64,000 nt of DNA from JAQWRV01 sp045564915 (GCA_045564915.1 JBJLGL010000001.1:62001-126000), one strand, 5' to 3'; positions 25,771 to 35,008 are shown, counted from the first letter of the stretch. Numbers and translations: made by a program. The notes: a model not told the origin generated them from the sequence alone.

Positions 25771-26760
25771 ATGATTGATCCATTTGACCGCCCTATCACG
25801 TACCTGCGCGTTTCCGTCACTGACCGGTGTGACTTACGCTGTGTGTACTGTATGTCAGAAGACATGAATTTCTTACCTAAAAGAGATCTTCTTTCTTTAG
25901 AAGAGTTAGATCGTTTGTGTACAACATTTGTAGAATTGGGCGTTCGTAAATTGCGACTGACAGGGGGTGAACCGCTTGTAAGACGCAATGTGATGTCATT
26001 AATTAATAGTCTCGGACGTCACCTGAAGAGCGGCTCCTTAGAAGAGTTGACACTAACAACTAATGGGACGCGCCTGGCAGATTTTTCTCAATCCCTCTTC
26101 GATGCCGGAATACGACGAATTAACGTGTCTCTGGACACGCTTGATGCGGCCCGATTCCAGACCATCACAAGGTGGGGTGATATCTCTAAAGTAATGAACG
26201 GCCTTAAGGCAGCTAAAGAGGCCGGCTTAAAAGTCAAAATTAATACCGTCGCAATGCGGGGTGTCAACGATGACGAATACAACGAAATGATTCAATGGTG
26301 TGGTGATCAAGACTATGACCTAACTTTTATTGAGACAATGCCATTGGGCGATATTGAGGGTGATCGAACGCAACAGTATCTGCCGCTTTCTATGCTGCGA
26401 GCTAAAATAAATGAAAACTGGTCATTGGACGACATTAACTATCAATCAGGAGGACCGGCTCGTTACACCTATTGTCAAGAGACGGGAAAACGGATTGGTT
26501 TTATTACACCTATGACGCATAATTTTTGTGAGTCTTGCAATCGTGTCCGTCTTACCTGTACAGGTACTTTGTATATGTGTCTCGGTCAAGACGACGCTGC
26601 GGACCTACGCTCACCGCTACGTCAGAGCGAAAGCAACGATCCTCTGCGGTCTGCCATTCATGATGCTATAAGCCGCAAACCCAAAGGCCATGACTTCTTT
26701 ATTGACCGTAGAAATAATCGTCCGGCAGTTGCACGCCACATGAGTGTCACTGGCGGTTAG
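25771..26760 (+). CDS. moaA: GTP 3',8-cyclase MoaA (molybdenum cofactor synthesis)
   Basis: This 329-aa radical SAM enzyme starts molybdopterin synthesis from GTP. The N-terminal cluster is Cys20-x3-Cys24-x2-Cys27 (CDLRCVYC). The C-terminal 4Fe-4S cluster ligands are Cys253, Cys256 and Cys270 (FCESCNRVRLTC, then TGTLYMC). LRLTGGEPLVR is the SAM-binding glycine motif, and the C-terminal end is SVTGG, the conserved double glycine. It is the only cofactor-pathway gene here, and is consistent with the CoxL-like molybdoenzyme at the left end. It is divergent from chpT. The next gene (nadK) is 85 nt downstream on the same strand. Confidence 0.97.
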   Translation: MIDPFDRPITYLRVSVTDRCDLRCVYCMSEDMNFLPKRDLLSLEELDRLCTTFVELGVRKLRLTGGEPLVRRNVMSLINSLGRHLKSGSLEELTLTTNGTRLADFSQSLFDAGIRRINVSLDTLDAARFQTITRWGDISKVMNGLKAAKEAGLKVKINTVAMRGVNDDEYNEMIQWCGDQDYDLTFIETMPLGDIEGDRTQQYLPLSMLRAKINENWSLDDINYQSGGPARYTYCQETGKRIGFITPMTHNFCESCNRVRLTCTGTLYMCLGQDDAADLRSPLRQSESNDPLRSAIHDAISRKPKGHDFFIDRRNNRPAVARHMSVTGG

Positions 26761-26845
26761 CACGGTTCTAGTATCTACTATATAATAATTTAACAACGTT
26801 ACTTAGACGCAAATAAATTGTCCCATCTTTGAGTTGATACTCGAT

Positions 26846-27619
26846 ATGAATAGTAAGAATCCCAGTGTTGCATTTGTAGCGACTGATAGCGAACCAGCCC
26901 AGGCAAGTTTAGTAACTTTGCGAGAACAATATGGCCAGGTTCAGCCGGAGGATGCAGATGTGATTGTTGCATTAGGTGGTGACGGCTTTATGCTTGAAGC
27001 GCTCCATACACACTTACCTTTGTCCAAACCCGTCTTTGGAATGCACCGAGGAACTGTTGGATTCCTAATGAATGAGTATCAGGACTCTGATCTTCTCAAT
27101 CGTCTCGCTAACGCGGATACAGTCATACTACACCCCCTAAGAATGATGACCGTATCAATAGATGGTGAAAAAACTCAAGGTATGGCTATTAACGAAGTTT
27201 CGATGCTGCGTGAAAGCCGACAAGCTGCAAAGCTTCGAGTCTTCGTAAATGGAAGATGCCGAATGGAAGAGTTGATCTGTGATGGGGCGTTAGTTTGTAC
27301 TCCGGCTGGGAGTACAGCATACAACTTATCGGTGCATGGGCCAGTTTTACCACTAGGTGCAAACCTACTAGCAGTCACACCAATCAGCGCCTTTCGTCCA
27401 CGTCGGTGGCGTGGCGCTATTGTTCCTGATTCTGCCATTATTCGCTTCGAAGTACTTGAAGCAGATAAGAGACCGGTAAGCGCTGTTGCTGATCGGGTGG
27501 AAGTGCGTAACGTTAGGGAGGTGACTATAGAAGAAGATCGTAGTCAATCCATGATGCTACTGTTCGACCATAAGCATAATCTGGAAGAGCGGATTCTGGC
27601 TGAACAGTTTGTCCCGTGA
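26846..27619 (+). CDS. nadK: NAD kinase
   Basis: This protein of ~257 aa phosphorylates NAD to NADP. The ATP/polyphosphate site is ALGGDGFMLEALH (near 43-55), followed by FGMHRGTVGFLMNEY, and the NAD-binding region has AINEVSMLRESRQAAKLRVF. It ends with the short alpha-proteobacterial-type tail. The ATG at 26846 is preferred over a TTG four codons earlier. The stop overlaps the GTG start of the next gene by 4 nt (GTGA), which implies translational coupling with the AbrB-type membrane protein. It is cytoplasmic and tetrameric by family knowledge. Confidence 0.93.
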   Translation: MNSKNPSVAFVATDSEPAQASLVTLREQYGQVQPEDADVIVALGGDGFMLEALHTHLPLSKPVFGMHRGTVGFLMNEYQDSDLLNRLANADTVILHPLRMMTVSIDGEKTQGMAINEVSMLRESRQAAKLRVFVNGRCRMEELICDGALVCTPAGSTAYNLSVHGPVLPLGANLLAVTPISAFRPRRWRGAIVPDSAIIRFEVLEADKRPVSAVADRVEVRNVREVTIEEDRSQSMMLLFDHKHNLEERILAEQFVP

Positions 27620-28725
27620 GCTTCGCTCACACAAAAACTGAGTCAAAAAAGCTGCCCAAATCTACCTTTCTAAACGTGGCATTAAGTCTAGCCCTTGGTG
27701 CGATTGGTGGAGCAATATTCTCTTTCTTAGCCTTACCTCTCCCATGGATGCTAGGTGCAATGGCGACTACTTCTATTGCTGCGGCACTAGGCAAGCCTAT
27801 AACTATGGATCACCGACTCCGCCTGATCATGATCGCGATCATCGGTGTCTTATTGGGCAGTACCTTCAACCCTTCTATGTTAAGTCAGATTCCACAGTGG
27901 TTGACCAGCTTAGCCGTACTAACCATTTTTCTTGGTGTACTGGGAGTCACTATACCTTGGATTCTTAGACGAGCAGGTTACGATGCCGCCACGGCCTATT
28001 TCTCGGCCTTACCAGCTGGCTTAACTGAAATGACAATAGTCGGAACAGAAAATGGCGGTAATGGAAATATAATAGCCCTTACCCATACTGTTCGAGTGCT
28101 CTTAGTCGCCTTCATCATACCTTTTACTATAGTTGTATTGCTAGGTTATGAGCGCCCTGATGCAGCGGGTCCACCGATTAGTGCGCTAGAGTATTTAGAT
28201 ATAATCTTATTAAGTGCCTGCGCCTTGGTAGGTCTCTGGTTGGGTAACAAATTTAATATGCCGGCGGGCGCTTTAGCAGCACCACTTGCTCTAAGCGCAA
28301 CAATACACCTTGCTGGACTTACTGCGTCTTCGCCCCCTGGTGCTTTGATTTCAATCGCCCAGGTTGTCCTGGGCACATCAGTAGGTGCGCGTTTTTCTGG
28401 CATAACTCTGGCAACTACGGGCCGGACAATCTTACTCTCCTTCATTATTACATTGGGAATGTTATCACTAAGCGGTTTTATAGCTTTTGTTGTAGGGCCC
28501 CTAATACAGGTTGACCCAATGGCACTACTGCTCTCTCTCTCGCCAGGTGGTGTAACAGAGATGAGCCTGATGGCATTAGCGCTTAGCCAGGATACAGCGT
28601 TTGTTACAACCCATCATGTTGCACGCATTGCCCTAATTATTATTGTGGGGCCCACAATTTTCGTGGTTATGCGCAGAATAAGGAAAACGGACATGCGTTT
28701 CCCTACCAAGAAAAACCAGGAATAA
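27616..28725 (+). CDS. AbrB-family membrane transporter-like protein
   Basis: This 369-aa protein has ten or so hydrophobic segments arranged as two similar halves (LPLPWMLGAMATTSIAAAL and ALPAGLTEMTIVG in the first, MPAGALAAPLALSATIHLA and LSPGGVTEMSLMALAL in the second). The duplicated (A/S)PGG-TEM elements are the mark of the AbrB duplication family (once annotated as putative ammonia monooxygenase). It is now viewed as a probable transporter or membrane regulator; the function is not established. The GTG start lies in the stop of nadK (GTGA). Its last 23 nt overlap the convergent HAD gene. Confidence 0.87.
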   Translation: MSFAHTKTESKKLPKSTFLNVALSLALGAIGGAIFSFLALPLPWMLGAMATTSIAAALGKPITMDHRLRLIMIAIIGVLLGSTFNPSMLSQIPQWLTSLAVLTIFLGVLGVTIPWILRRAGYDAATAYFSALPAGLTEMTIVGTENGGNGNIIALTHTVRVLLVAFIIPFTIVVLLGYERPDAAGPPISALEYLDIILLSACALVGLWLGNKFNMPAGALAAPLALSATIHLAGLTASSPPGALISIAQVVLGTSVGARFSGITLATTGRTILLSFIITLGMLSLSGFIAFVVGPLIQVDPMALLLSLSPGGVTEMSLMALALSQDTAFVTTHHVARIALIIIVGPTIFVVMRRIRKTDMRFPTKKNQE

Positions 28726-29569
28726 TAGCCCAAGGGTTGCAGCCATGGGCTTTAGCTAACAAGGTTGCAGCAGCAGTTTCCGCAGGTTGCCCGTACGACA
28801 CCTCAAGGGCCTCAGCATGAATCCCCCCCGTACACCAGATGGTCTTAATACTCGCAGCATTGCCACCGGCAACGTCAGTCTCGAGTGAATCACCTATAAC
28901 AGCGATACGGGACAAATCTGATATTCCAAGCCTTTCAGCTGCTAGATGATAAACTGCTGGATCCGGTTTGCCACGATAGACAACGTAGCCACCGATCGCC
29001 TCATAGCGCCTGGCAATAGCACCTGCGCATATCACACGCCGACCTTCGCGAACGACAATATCATCTGGATTTGCACAGACCATTGGAAGGTTTCTTTGCA
29101 GAGATTGCTGCAGTACCGCGTCATACATATCAATTGCGTGACTAAATTCTGTTGGCCCAGTGTTCAAAATAAATTCAGCCTCTTCTACAGTGGATACGCG
29201 CTCAATCCCCGTATCTTCCAATATACTAATGTCTCGATCAGGCCCTATATGGAAGGCCTTGATTCCTAGTTTAGAAAAGAAAGGGTCAGAACGCGACGAA
29301 AGCTCACGCCAAGTCGCCTCACCTGAGGAAAAGATATCCCCATAAAGCTTGCGACTGATACCCATTGCGGTCATTCCCTCGACGAGGAAGCTACTTCTCC
29401 TTGGTGCATTAGAAAGTAGTATAGTTGACAGGCCGGCGCCTCTAAGAGCCCTAAGTGTATCAACAACTCCAGGATAAGCAGTCACACCGTCGTGAATAAG
29501 ACCCCATAGGTCCAGTATAAAACCATCAAATTCTGTAGCTACCTCATTCAGCCCGTATAGTACTCTCAA
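28703..29569 (-). CDS. HAD-superfamily class IIA phosphatase (NagD-like)
   Basis: This 288-aa protein shows DLWGLIHDG with nucleophile Asp20. The usual second Asp of the DxD motif is Trp22, as seen in the TIGR01459-type group of HAD-IIA proteins, where DQWGVLHDG is common. Later motifs are LLSNAPRR, KPDPAVY and IAVIGDSLETDVAGG. These enzymes dephosphorylate small sugar phosphates or nucleotides; the specific substrate is not known. The start overlaps the stop of the upstream pyrD by 4 nt (translational coupling). The 3' end overlaps the AbrB-like gene by 23 nt tail-to-tail. Confidence 0.88.
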   Translation of the reverse strand: MRVLYGLNEVATEFDGFILDLWGLIHDGVTAYPGVVDTLRALRGAGLSTILLSNAPRRSSFLVEGMTAMGISRKLYGDIFSSGEATWRELSSRSDPFFSKLGIKAFHIGPDRDISILEDTGIERVSTVEEAEFILNTGPTEFSHAIDMYDAVLQQSLQRNLPMVCANPDDIVVREGRRVICAGAIARRYEAIGGYVVYRGKPDPAVYHLAAERLGISDLSRIAVIGDSLETDVAGGNAASIKTIWCTGGIHAEALEVSYGQPAETAAATLLAKAHGCNPWAIIPGFSW

Positions 29570-30660
29570 GGACTTTCTCCCTTACGATGATCAGCACCAA
29601 CAGCGTCGACGATAGAGTCATATCCATTCTGTTTGAGAAGTTTTGACAAATCCTGAGATATGCGAGCTACAAGTCCAGGACCTTTAAATACCAATGCAGA
29701 GTATAATTGAACTAGGCTTGCCCCAGCTCTCACCTTCGCATACGCCTCTAAACCTGAAGAGATACCACCTACACCTATGAGTGGAATTGTGCCGGCTGTC
29801 CGCTCATACGCTATACGTAACATGCGCGTAGATGCTTCAAATAGAGGCCTCCCACTTAAGCCACCAGTTTGATTGCGATATCTTGAAAGTAAGGAATCTG
29901 GCCGCGATACAGTCGTATTAGAGACCACAAGCCCGTCTATTCTTTCCGAAACAGCAAAGGTAGCTAATTCAGATAGGTCTTTGTCAGGCAAGTCTGGCCC
30001 AATTTTTATCAGTAAAGAGGGCTTATTGGGAACACCTAGCTTTGATATAGCTACACGCACAGCCTCCACTATTACCTTTAATTTATGTGTCTCCTGAAGA
30101 GATCTTAATCCTGGAGTATTCGGGGAGGAAACGTTGAGAGTTAGGATATCTGCGAATGGCGCTAATCTTGCTGCTAGTTCTGCATATTCAGACGCGGGAC
30201 TTTGGGAATCTTTGTTTAGTCCCAAATTGATGATTAGAGGACCAGACAAAGTACGAATAGATCGCTTTTCTAACCTTTTCACTACCGTATCGACACCAAC
30301 ACTATTCAATCCCATCCTGTTTATAATCGCCTCATCTTCCGTAAGACGGAACAGTCGCGGTGCTGGATTACCCTGCTGAGGCCTTAGGGTAATTCCTCCG
30401 ACTTCAACAAACCCAAATCCTAAAGAGAAAAGTGGCTTGATAACTTCGGCGTCTTTATCATAGCCAGCGGCTAGACCTACGGGGCTGCTAAAATTTAGAC
30501 CCCATAGGGACTGCTCTAGTGCCCGGTCTGGGGCACTAGGCCCAAACCACTTATATGGAAATGTCTTAAGGGCTAGAACCGACAGGCGGTGGGCACTTTC
30601 TGGATCTAAACGCCACAAGATTGGTTTCGCCCAAGTATAAAATTCAGGCACTGGATACAA
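29566..30660 (-). CDS. pyrD: Dihydroorotate dehydrogenase (quinone), class 2
   Basis: This 364-aa flavoenzyme oxidises dihydroorotate in pyrimidine synthesis, using quinone at the membrane. It has an N-terminal amphipathic segment (YTWAKPILWRLDPESAHRLSV) for membrane association, then NVSSPNTPGLRSLQ with the class-2 catalytic Ser. GGLSGRPLFEASTRML and IPLIGVGGISSGLEAYAKVRAGASLVQLY, the FMN phosphate site, follow. The length is standard. It overlaps the HAD gene by 4 nt and is divergent from a MarR regulator 94 nt away. It is cytoplasmic-membrane associated. Confidence 0.96.
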   Translation of the reverse strand: MYPVPEFYTWAKPILWRLDPESAHRLSVLALKTFPYKWFGPSAPDRALEQSLWGLNFSSPVGLAAGYDKDAEVIKPLFSLGFGFVEVGGITLRPQQGNPAPRLFRLTEDEAIINRMGLNSVGVDTVVKRLEKRSIRTLSGPLIINLGLNKDSQSPASEYAELAARLAPFADILTLNVSSPNTPGLRSLQETHKLKVIVEAVRVAISKLGVPNKPSLLIKIGPDLPDKDLSELATFAVSERIDGLVVSNTTVSRPDSLLSRYRNQTGGLSGRPLFEASTRMLRIAYERTAGTIPLIGVGGISSGLEAYAKVRAGASLVQLYSALVFKGPGLVARISQDLSKLLKQNGYDSIVDAVGADHRKGESP

Positions 30661-30754
30661 ACCTAATCATATTTTCTAACCACTCTCGCCTCTATACTAA
30701 AAGGGTCTTTCGAGCTGCATCCCACTTATAATATACCCTAGCTATAGGTTATAG

Positions 30755-31222
30755 TTGATAGGTCCAATAAATGAAAAACAAAGAGTCTTATCTACTGTGT
30801 ATCCTGATTCGAAACTTTCTTCACGCGGCTTAGCACAGATTATCGAGCAAGTTTGCACGGCCTGTCATAATTTAGGCTATACGCTGGGACTTAATCCCGC
30901 GCAATGGGCGGCTTTACGCTACTTTCAACATGCCTCTACAGCACAAAAAACCGTCACAGGTTTTGCTAACTTCCAAGGAACCACTAAGGGAACAGCATCA
31001 CAGACTATCGCGGCATTAGTAAGGAAGGGTTACCTTGAGCGAGTAGCAGATACAAACGATAGGCGAATACATCGCGTGATCCTCACCTCGGAAGGAGAGA
31101 TTATGTTAACTAAAGATCCATTGGATGAGCTTGCAGATATAATTAACAGGTTAGAGGAACAAGAACGCTGGGCATTAGCTGTTAGTCTAGAACGCGTATT
31201 ACGTGAGTTAAAAAGTGTATAA
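30755..31222 (+). CDS. MarR-type winged-helix regulator
   Basis: This 155-aa protein (if the TTG at 30755 is the start) has a winged-helix domain: LNPAQWAALRYFQ, TKGTASQTIAALVRKGYLERVADTNDRRIHRVILTSEG. The last element is the beta-wing characteristic of the MarR family. Helical segments at both ends would form the dimer interface. A GTG at 30797 would shorten it by 14 codons; no ATG in frame is suitable. The ligand is not known. It is divergent from pyrD (94 nt) and could control that operon or itself. The spacer shows no clear dyad. Confidence 0.83.
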   Translation: MIGPINEKQRVLSTVYPDSKLSSRGLAQIIEQVCTACHNLGYTLGLNPAQWAALRYFQHASTAQKTVTGFANFQGTTKGTASQTIAALVRKGYLERVADTNDRRIHRVILTSEGEIMLTKDPLDELADIINRLEEQERWALAVSLERVLRELKSV

Positions 31223-31522
31223 GTACACACTGCACCTAAATAACGTTAGATAACACTCCCAGATCAATTCTCTTGCGAGCAATTATAGGGTCTATACCAG
31301 CATACTGTGTCTAACCTTTGAAGACCATTTCGTGTGTAATATATTCTTCTTGCTAATTCTATTTTACTACTTTTCTGCAGTTTAGCTGCTTACTAAGGCT
31401 CCCCTAATATATTCATACGTAGTAGCAAAAACTCATCTATCCATAGTCTCCAATCTAAGTCTAATGGAGATGATTTTACCTTGATCGTTTTGCACGCTAA
31501 CATAGCTAAACAGGAGATTCTA
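31223..31522. other. Intergenic region before the radical SAM gene
   Basis: This 300-nt stretch is AT-rich and separates the MarR gene from the radical SAM gene. I found no convincing protein frame, RNA gene or strong inverted repeat. It presumably carries the promoter for the downstream gene, which has a good AGGAG ribosome-binding site at 31512-31516. Confidence 0.5.
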
Positions 31523-32461
31523 ATGTCGGTTACATTACCACCTGCCATAAGAAAATTCATAGATCCCGATGTTACTGCAGATGGCAAACCGCGAGCGAGT
31601 GTTGATTTGAATTCCCTGAAAACTCTTTGGGTAAATACCGGCACACTCTGCAACCTAACCTGCACAAATTGCTACATTGAGTCCTCGCCTAGGAATGACC
31701 GTCTTACTTATATATCAGCGTCAGAAGTGGCTAGATACTTTGACGAAATAGAAAGCCTAACATTGGATACTGCTGAAATAGGTTTTACTGGTGGCGAGCC
31801 ATTCATGAATCCTGAGATTCTCGACATGATAGAGGACGCCTTATCTCGTGGATATGATGTAATTGTTCTCACTAATGCCATGAAGCCGATGTTAAAGTTC
31901 TCCAACCAATTAGCACAAATCGGCGCCAGGTATACCAAACAATTAACTATTAGAGTATCTCTCGATCACTACACAAAAGACGGGCACGAAAAAGAACGTG
32001 GCCCAGGAAGTTGGCACCCCACTCTAAATGGATTGAAGTGGCTTAAAGACAATGGATTTAATATAAACGTCGCCGGCCGATTATTTACGGATGAGTCGGA
32101 AGAAACCATCCGCGATCGTTACAACACCCTTTTCTCTCGGCTTGATCTTTGTATCAATGCTTATGATGTCAAAGAACTTGTCTTATTCCCAGAAATGGAT
32201 GCATCTCTCGATGTTCCTGAAATCACTACAGAGTGTTGGGATATTTTGGGTATCGATCCAGCTTCAATCATGTGCGCTTCATCACGCATGGTCGTAAAAA
32301 GAAGAGGTGCAAAAAAGCCATCAGTCTTAGCATGCACTCTGCTACCATATGACGAGTATTTTGAGTTAGGAACTTCATTGGAAAAGGCCGCACTTAGTGT
32401 ATCGCTTAAACACCCCCATTGCGCGCAGTTTTGCGTCCTAGGTGGAGCAGCCTGCTCTTAG
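31523..32461 (+). CDS. Radical SAM protein with C-terminal cysteine motif
   Basis: This 312-aa protein has the radical SAM cluster at Cys43-x3-Cys47-x2-Cys50 (TLCNLTCTNC), followed by the glycine-rich GFTGGEPFMNPE for SAM binding. The C-terminal end has Cys300, Cys304 and Cys311 (HPHCAQFCVLGGAACS), a probable extra metal site. The family is not one with a known reaction to me. It differs from MoaA in lacking the MoaA-type second-cluster spacing. The ATG at 31523 is preceded by AGGAG. It is a single gene, convergent with the nitrilase-like gene at 32588. A role in peptide or cofactor maturation is possible, but the substrate is unknown. Confidence 0.87.
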   Translation: MSVTLPPAIRKFIDPDVTADGKPRASVDLNSLKTLWVNTGTLCNLTCTNCYIESSPRNDRLTYISASEVARYFDEIESLTLDTAEIGFTGGEPFMNPEILDMIEDALSRGYDVIVLTNAMKPMLKFSNQLAQIGARYTKQLTIRVSLDHYTKDGHEKERGPGSWHPTLNGLKWLKDNGFNINVAGRLFTDESEETIRDRYNTLFSRLDLCINAYDVKELVLFPEMDASLDVPEITTECWDILGIDPASIMCASSRMVVKRRGAKKPSVLACTLLPYDEYFELGTSLEKAALSVSLKHPHCAQFCVLGGAACS

Positions 32462-32559
32462 AGAAAGCACCCCGCCCCCCTCTTCTAGGCCCCGTGTCTT
32501 TGTAAATATTATGCTGCGGGTCATGAACCTCAATCTAGCCACCTACTCTACTACCAGCC

Positions 32560-32588
32560 CGAAAAATACTATGGCACTCCAGAGTGCC
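32560..32588 (-). terminator. Rho-independent terminator of the nitrilase-like/NCS1 unit
   Basis: The perfect inverted repeat GGCACTC-N2-GAGTGCC lies at 32573-32588, directly after the stop codon of the minus-strand gene. On the minus strand it is followed by ATAGTATTTTT, a partial U-run. It can serve the minus-strand transcript and possibly act in both directions. The two-nt loop is tight, so a somewhat larger loop is probable. Confidence 0.65.
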
Positions 32589-33433
32589 TAAGCTTGATTA
32601 TCCCGACCGCGAAATGACCTCAGCTCCCCTACAGGCAACGTAGCGATGATGGTCTGACACCATGATGCACCGGCTTGAGTGAGAACTTCTCCATTAGAAC
32701 CATAGATAGAGGTTGCAATAGCCTCAACCCGGTCACTAGATTTCGAATCAGCTAATTCAATTGTAAATAGACTATTTCTTTTTTTGTGAGCTTGCGTTCC
32801 ACGAGATATACAGTCAGGGGAAGTAGCATGAATCATAATCTCAACCCCATATTTCGATAATTCTCCATGTCTACAAAGACAGGGGGATCCGGTACAAAAA
32901 CCTATAACACCAATATCAGTAGACAAAAAGTTAGGGGTATTATTTGAGAGACTATGTAGCCTTCTATTTGGTGAAACCAGAAAGAAAGCTGGGTTTGGTG
33001 GGGCACCAATACCATGGGAAATGTCTTGTACGCCAAAAGCGACATAGCTATCCCCAGCTTTTTCGGAAAGGTCATCGACAAGATCAGAGAGTCGTGTTGA
33101 CGGAATAAGACCCAATTGGTCAGAAGGAAATACAATCAGATCAGCTTCCTTGACCCGGCGGTGCACATGATCAATACCCTCGAAAAGGGAGTGAATTCGA
33201 TCCGTATCATTTAGTTCCGAGCCAGGACAAAACGATGCGTCTTGGATAGCAGCAACACGAATACGTTTACTCCGCAAACGAACAGGGCTTGAGGCATTAA
33301 CCAATTGGTTCTGTGCGCTAGCAGTGGAACCATATAGAAACCCTGCTGAGGCAGCACCAAGTACACTCCCGCATGTTAACCGCAGAAAGCTACGACGCTG
33401 CATACCGCGAATATATTCTTGGCCTTGATTCAA
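32588..33433 (-). CDS. Exported nitrilase-superfamily-like protein with incomplete catalytic triad
   Basis: This 281-aa protein has a Tat signal: MQRRSFLRLTCGSVLG, then a hydrophobic stretch ending TASAQ. The mature part resembles C-N hydrolases (IRVAAIQDASF at the start, VKEADLIVFPSDQLG, TDIGVIGFCTGSPCLCRHG, VEIMIHATSP). In normal nitrilases the second motif has a catalytic Glu (FPE); here it is FPSDQ. The Cys appears present (GFCTG), while the Lys is not recognisable. It may have lost or changed activity. TTG at 33433 has a purine-rich site before it; the ATG at 33403 (MQRRSF) is an alternative. It starts 38 nt after the NCS1 permease gene. Confidence 0.68.
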   Translation of the reverse strand: MNQGQEYIRGMQRRSFLRLTCGSVLGAASAGFLYGSTASAQNQLVNASSPVRLRSKRIRVAAIQDASFCPGSELNDTDRIHSLFEGIDHVHRRVKEADLIVFPSDQLGLIPSTRLSDLVDDLSEKAGDSYVAFGVQDISHGIGAPPNPAFFLVSPNRRLHSLSNNTPNFLSTDIGVIGFCTGSPCLCRHGELSKYGVEIMIHATSPDCISRGTQAHKKRNSLFTIELADSKSSDRVEAIATSIYGSNGEVLTQAGASWCQTIIATLPVGELRSFRGRDNQA

Positions 33434-33471
33434 GAGCTTCCCTTTCTTTCTAATATTTCAAACTAGAAATT

Positions 33472-34824
33472 TTATGATGTTGAGACTCCAGAGTAACCAA
33501 TTCTAATACCCCCTGCGGATGCAACAAAATAAATAGCTGCATACGCAATCATAGATACGACAAGCCCAAGTAGAGATGGGATAAGAATGTCTGGTAGATC
33601 AAGCACGCCATACGTCACGCCGTACGCAAAAAATGCACCTACTCCATAGGCGAGAATTGCAGCCCAATTCCATGTGTGTAGTTTCTTGAGATCATCTGCA
33701 TTATACTTTCCTTTATGGACTAGGTAGTAATCCACGATCAGCGGGCCAATGAGTGGTGGAACAAGAGCGGCTAGCAAGGTAATCCAACCTAAGAAGTACT
33801 GGTAGAGGCCGAGGCCCAAAATCGTACCAAGTGTGCCCCAAATCACTACCATTACCCGTTTTGGTCGCTTAAAAACTGCAGATGTTTGGATAACAGGCAA
33901 ATAAAGGTTCGCATCGCCGGTCGTCCATAAGGCAAGACTCATGCCAATTAAGCCAATGCCACCGATCACCATGCCTTGCTGTAACAAGTAAGTCGTAAAA
34001 TCAGCTGACCCCGAAACAACTCCACCAAGCGCACCTACAACTTGCAGGAACCACTGCGCTATGATCATAACAATAAAGGGTATGGCCAGAGCGACCCAGG
34101 CTTTTTTGGCAAACCGTGTATATTCAGCCATAACTACTGCACCAACAATCCAAGATCCAACAACAAGATTAACGGCTGTAACAAATGAGATTGGGTCAGC
34201 TGCTGCGGTCTTATCCGATAGCGCCAAGAATGCTACACCTCCGCCAGCCTGATCAACATTGAGATAGATTGCATAGAGTCCAACTAAAACTAAAATAGCA
34301 ACTGAGGGCACGCTCACTTTCTCAATACCCTTGACGCCATAATACGTTGTAACCGTAAACAAGAAACCGCCAAAAAGTGCAACAGCGTAAAACATTGGGC
34401 TATCAAAATCTTGCGCCCAGGCAAAGCCAAAAGCACCTACCACAATCGCCTGCCATCCTGTCGTCAACAGCGCCAGAAAAATGACTGGCAAAAAAACACC
34501 TATTCGGCCGTACACAAATTGATATAAGAGACCAGAGTTGCATGCAGTTTTATAACCTATGTAGGCCACAAGCCCACCAATAACAAAATTAATCAAATTT
34601 CCGGTGAATGTTGCCAAGATAAGGTCTGGCCAGAACGAAACACCCGCCCCCAACTGACCACCCGTTATGAGCCCAGTAATAAGAAAACCCCAACCGAAGG
34701 CTAAAGTCAGCATCGGCAAGGTTTCGCGACGCTGCTCCGGCCGAAGAGCCGAAAACGGGTTATCAGCAGTAGCAGATTCAGCGGCTTCGTCCAGCGACCA
34801 CCAGGCTTGGAATTTATTAATCAT
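33472..34824 (-). CDS. NCS1-family (cytosine permease/CodB-like) transporter
   Basis: This 450-aa protein has about 12 transmembrane segments. NCS1 features include SALRPEQRRETLPMLTLAFGWGF, where the first TM follows, LLYQFVYGRIGVFLPV, and a conserved middle with SWIVGAVVMAEYTRFAKK. Members import cytosine, purines, hydantoin or similar by sodium or proton symport. A strong GAGGGG site precedes the ATG. It is the first gene of a minus-strand pair with the exported nitrilase-fold protein, and is divergent from the bicupin gene with a dyad between. The pair suggests uptake of an N-heterocyclic compound; the ligand is unknown. Confidence 0.9.
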   Translation of the reverse strand: MINKFQAWWSLDEAAESATADNPFSALRPEQRRETLPMLTLAFGWGFLITGLITGGQLGAGVSFWPDLILATFTGNLINFVIGGLVAYIGYKTACNSGLLYQFVYGRIGVFLPVIFLALLTTGWQAIVVGAFGFAWAQDFDSPMFYAVALFGGFLFTVTTYYGVKGIEKVSVPSVAILVLVGLYAIYLNVDQAGGGVAFLALSDKTAAADPISFVTAVNLVVGSWIVGAVVMAEYTRFAKKAWVALAIPFIVMIIAQWFLQVVGALGGVVSGSADFTTYLLQQGMVIGGIGLIGMSLALWTTGDANLYLPVIQTSAVFKRPKRVMVVIWGTLGTILGLGLYQYFLGWITLLAALVPPLIGPLIVDYYLVHKGKYNADDLKKLHTWNWAAILAYGVGAFFAYGVTYGVLDLPDILIPSLLGLVVSMIAYAAIYFVASAGGIRIGYSGVSTS

Positions 34825-34942
34825 TGGTTTCCCCTCTTTCTTCTGGACATATTAGGGAGAATCATGACTGATAAAGCAAGTTATAGGAGATAAAATTAGC
34901 GTAAATTAGCTTATTTGTATGAATACTGCGGTTAGTTCTAGC

Positions 34943-34968
34943 CCTTGGATTGGTCTAGACTACCAAGG
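34943..34968. promoter_or_regulatory. Operator-like dyad between divergent NCS1 and bicupin genes
   Basis: CCTTGG and CCAAGG form a 6-nt inverted repeat around a 14-nt spacer containing the palindrome TCTAGA. It lies in the 184-nt gap between the divergent NCS1 permease and bicupin genes, 41 nt before the bicupin ATG. The position suits a shared regulator, but no known consensus is recognised. Confidence 0.35.
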
Positions 34969-35008
34969 ATATTTGCCAAAGTTACACAAGTAGCGCAAAG
35001 GAATAAAT

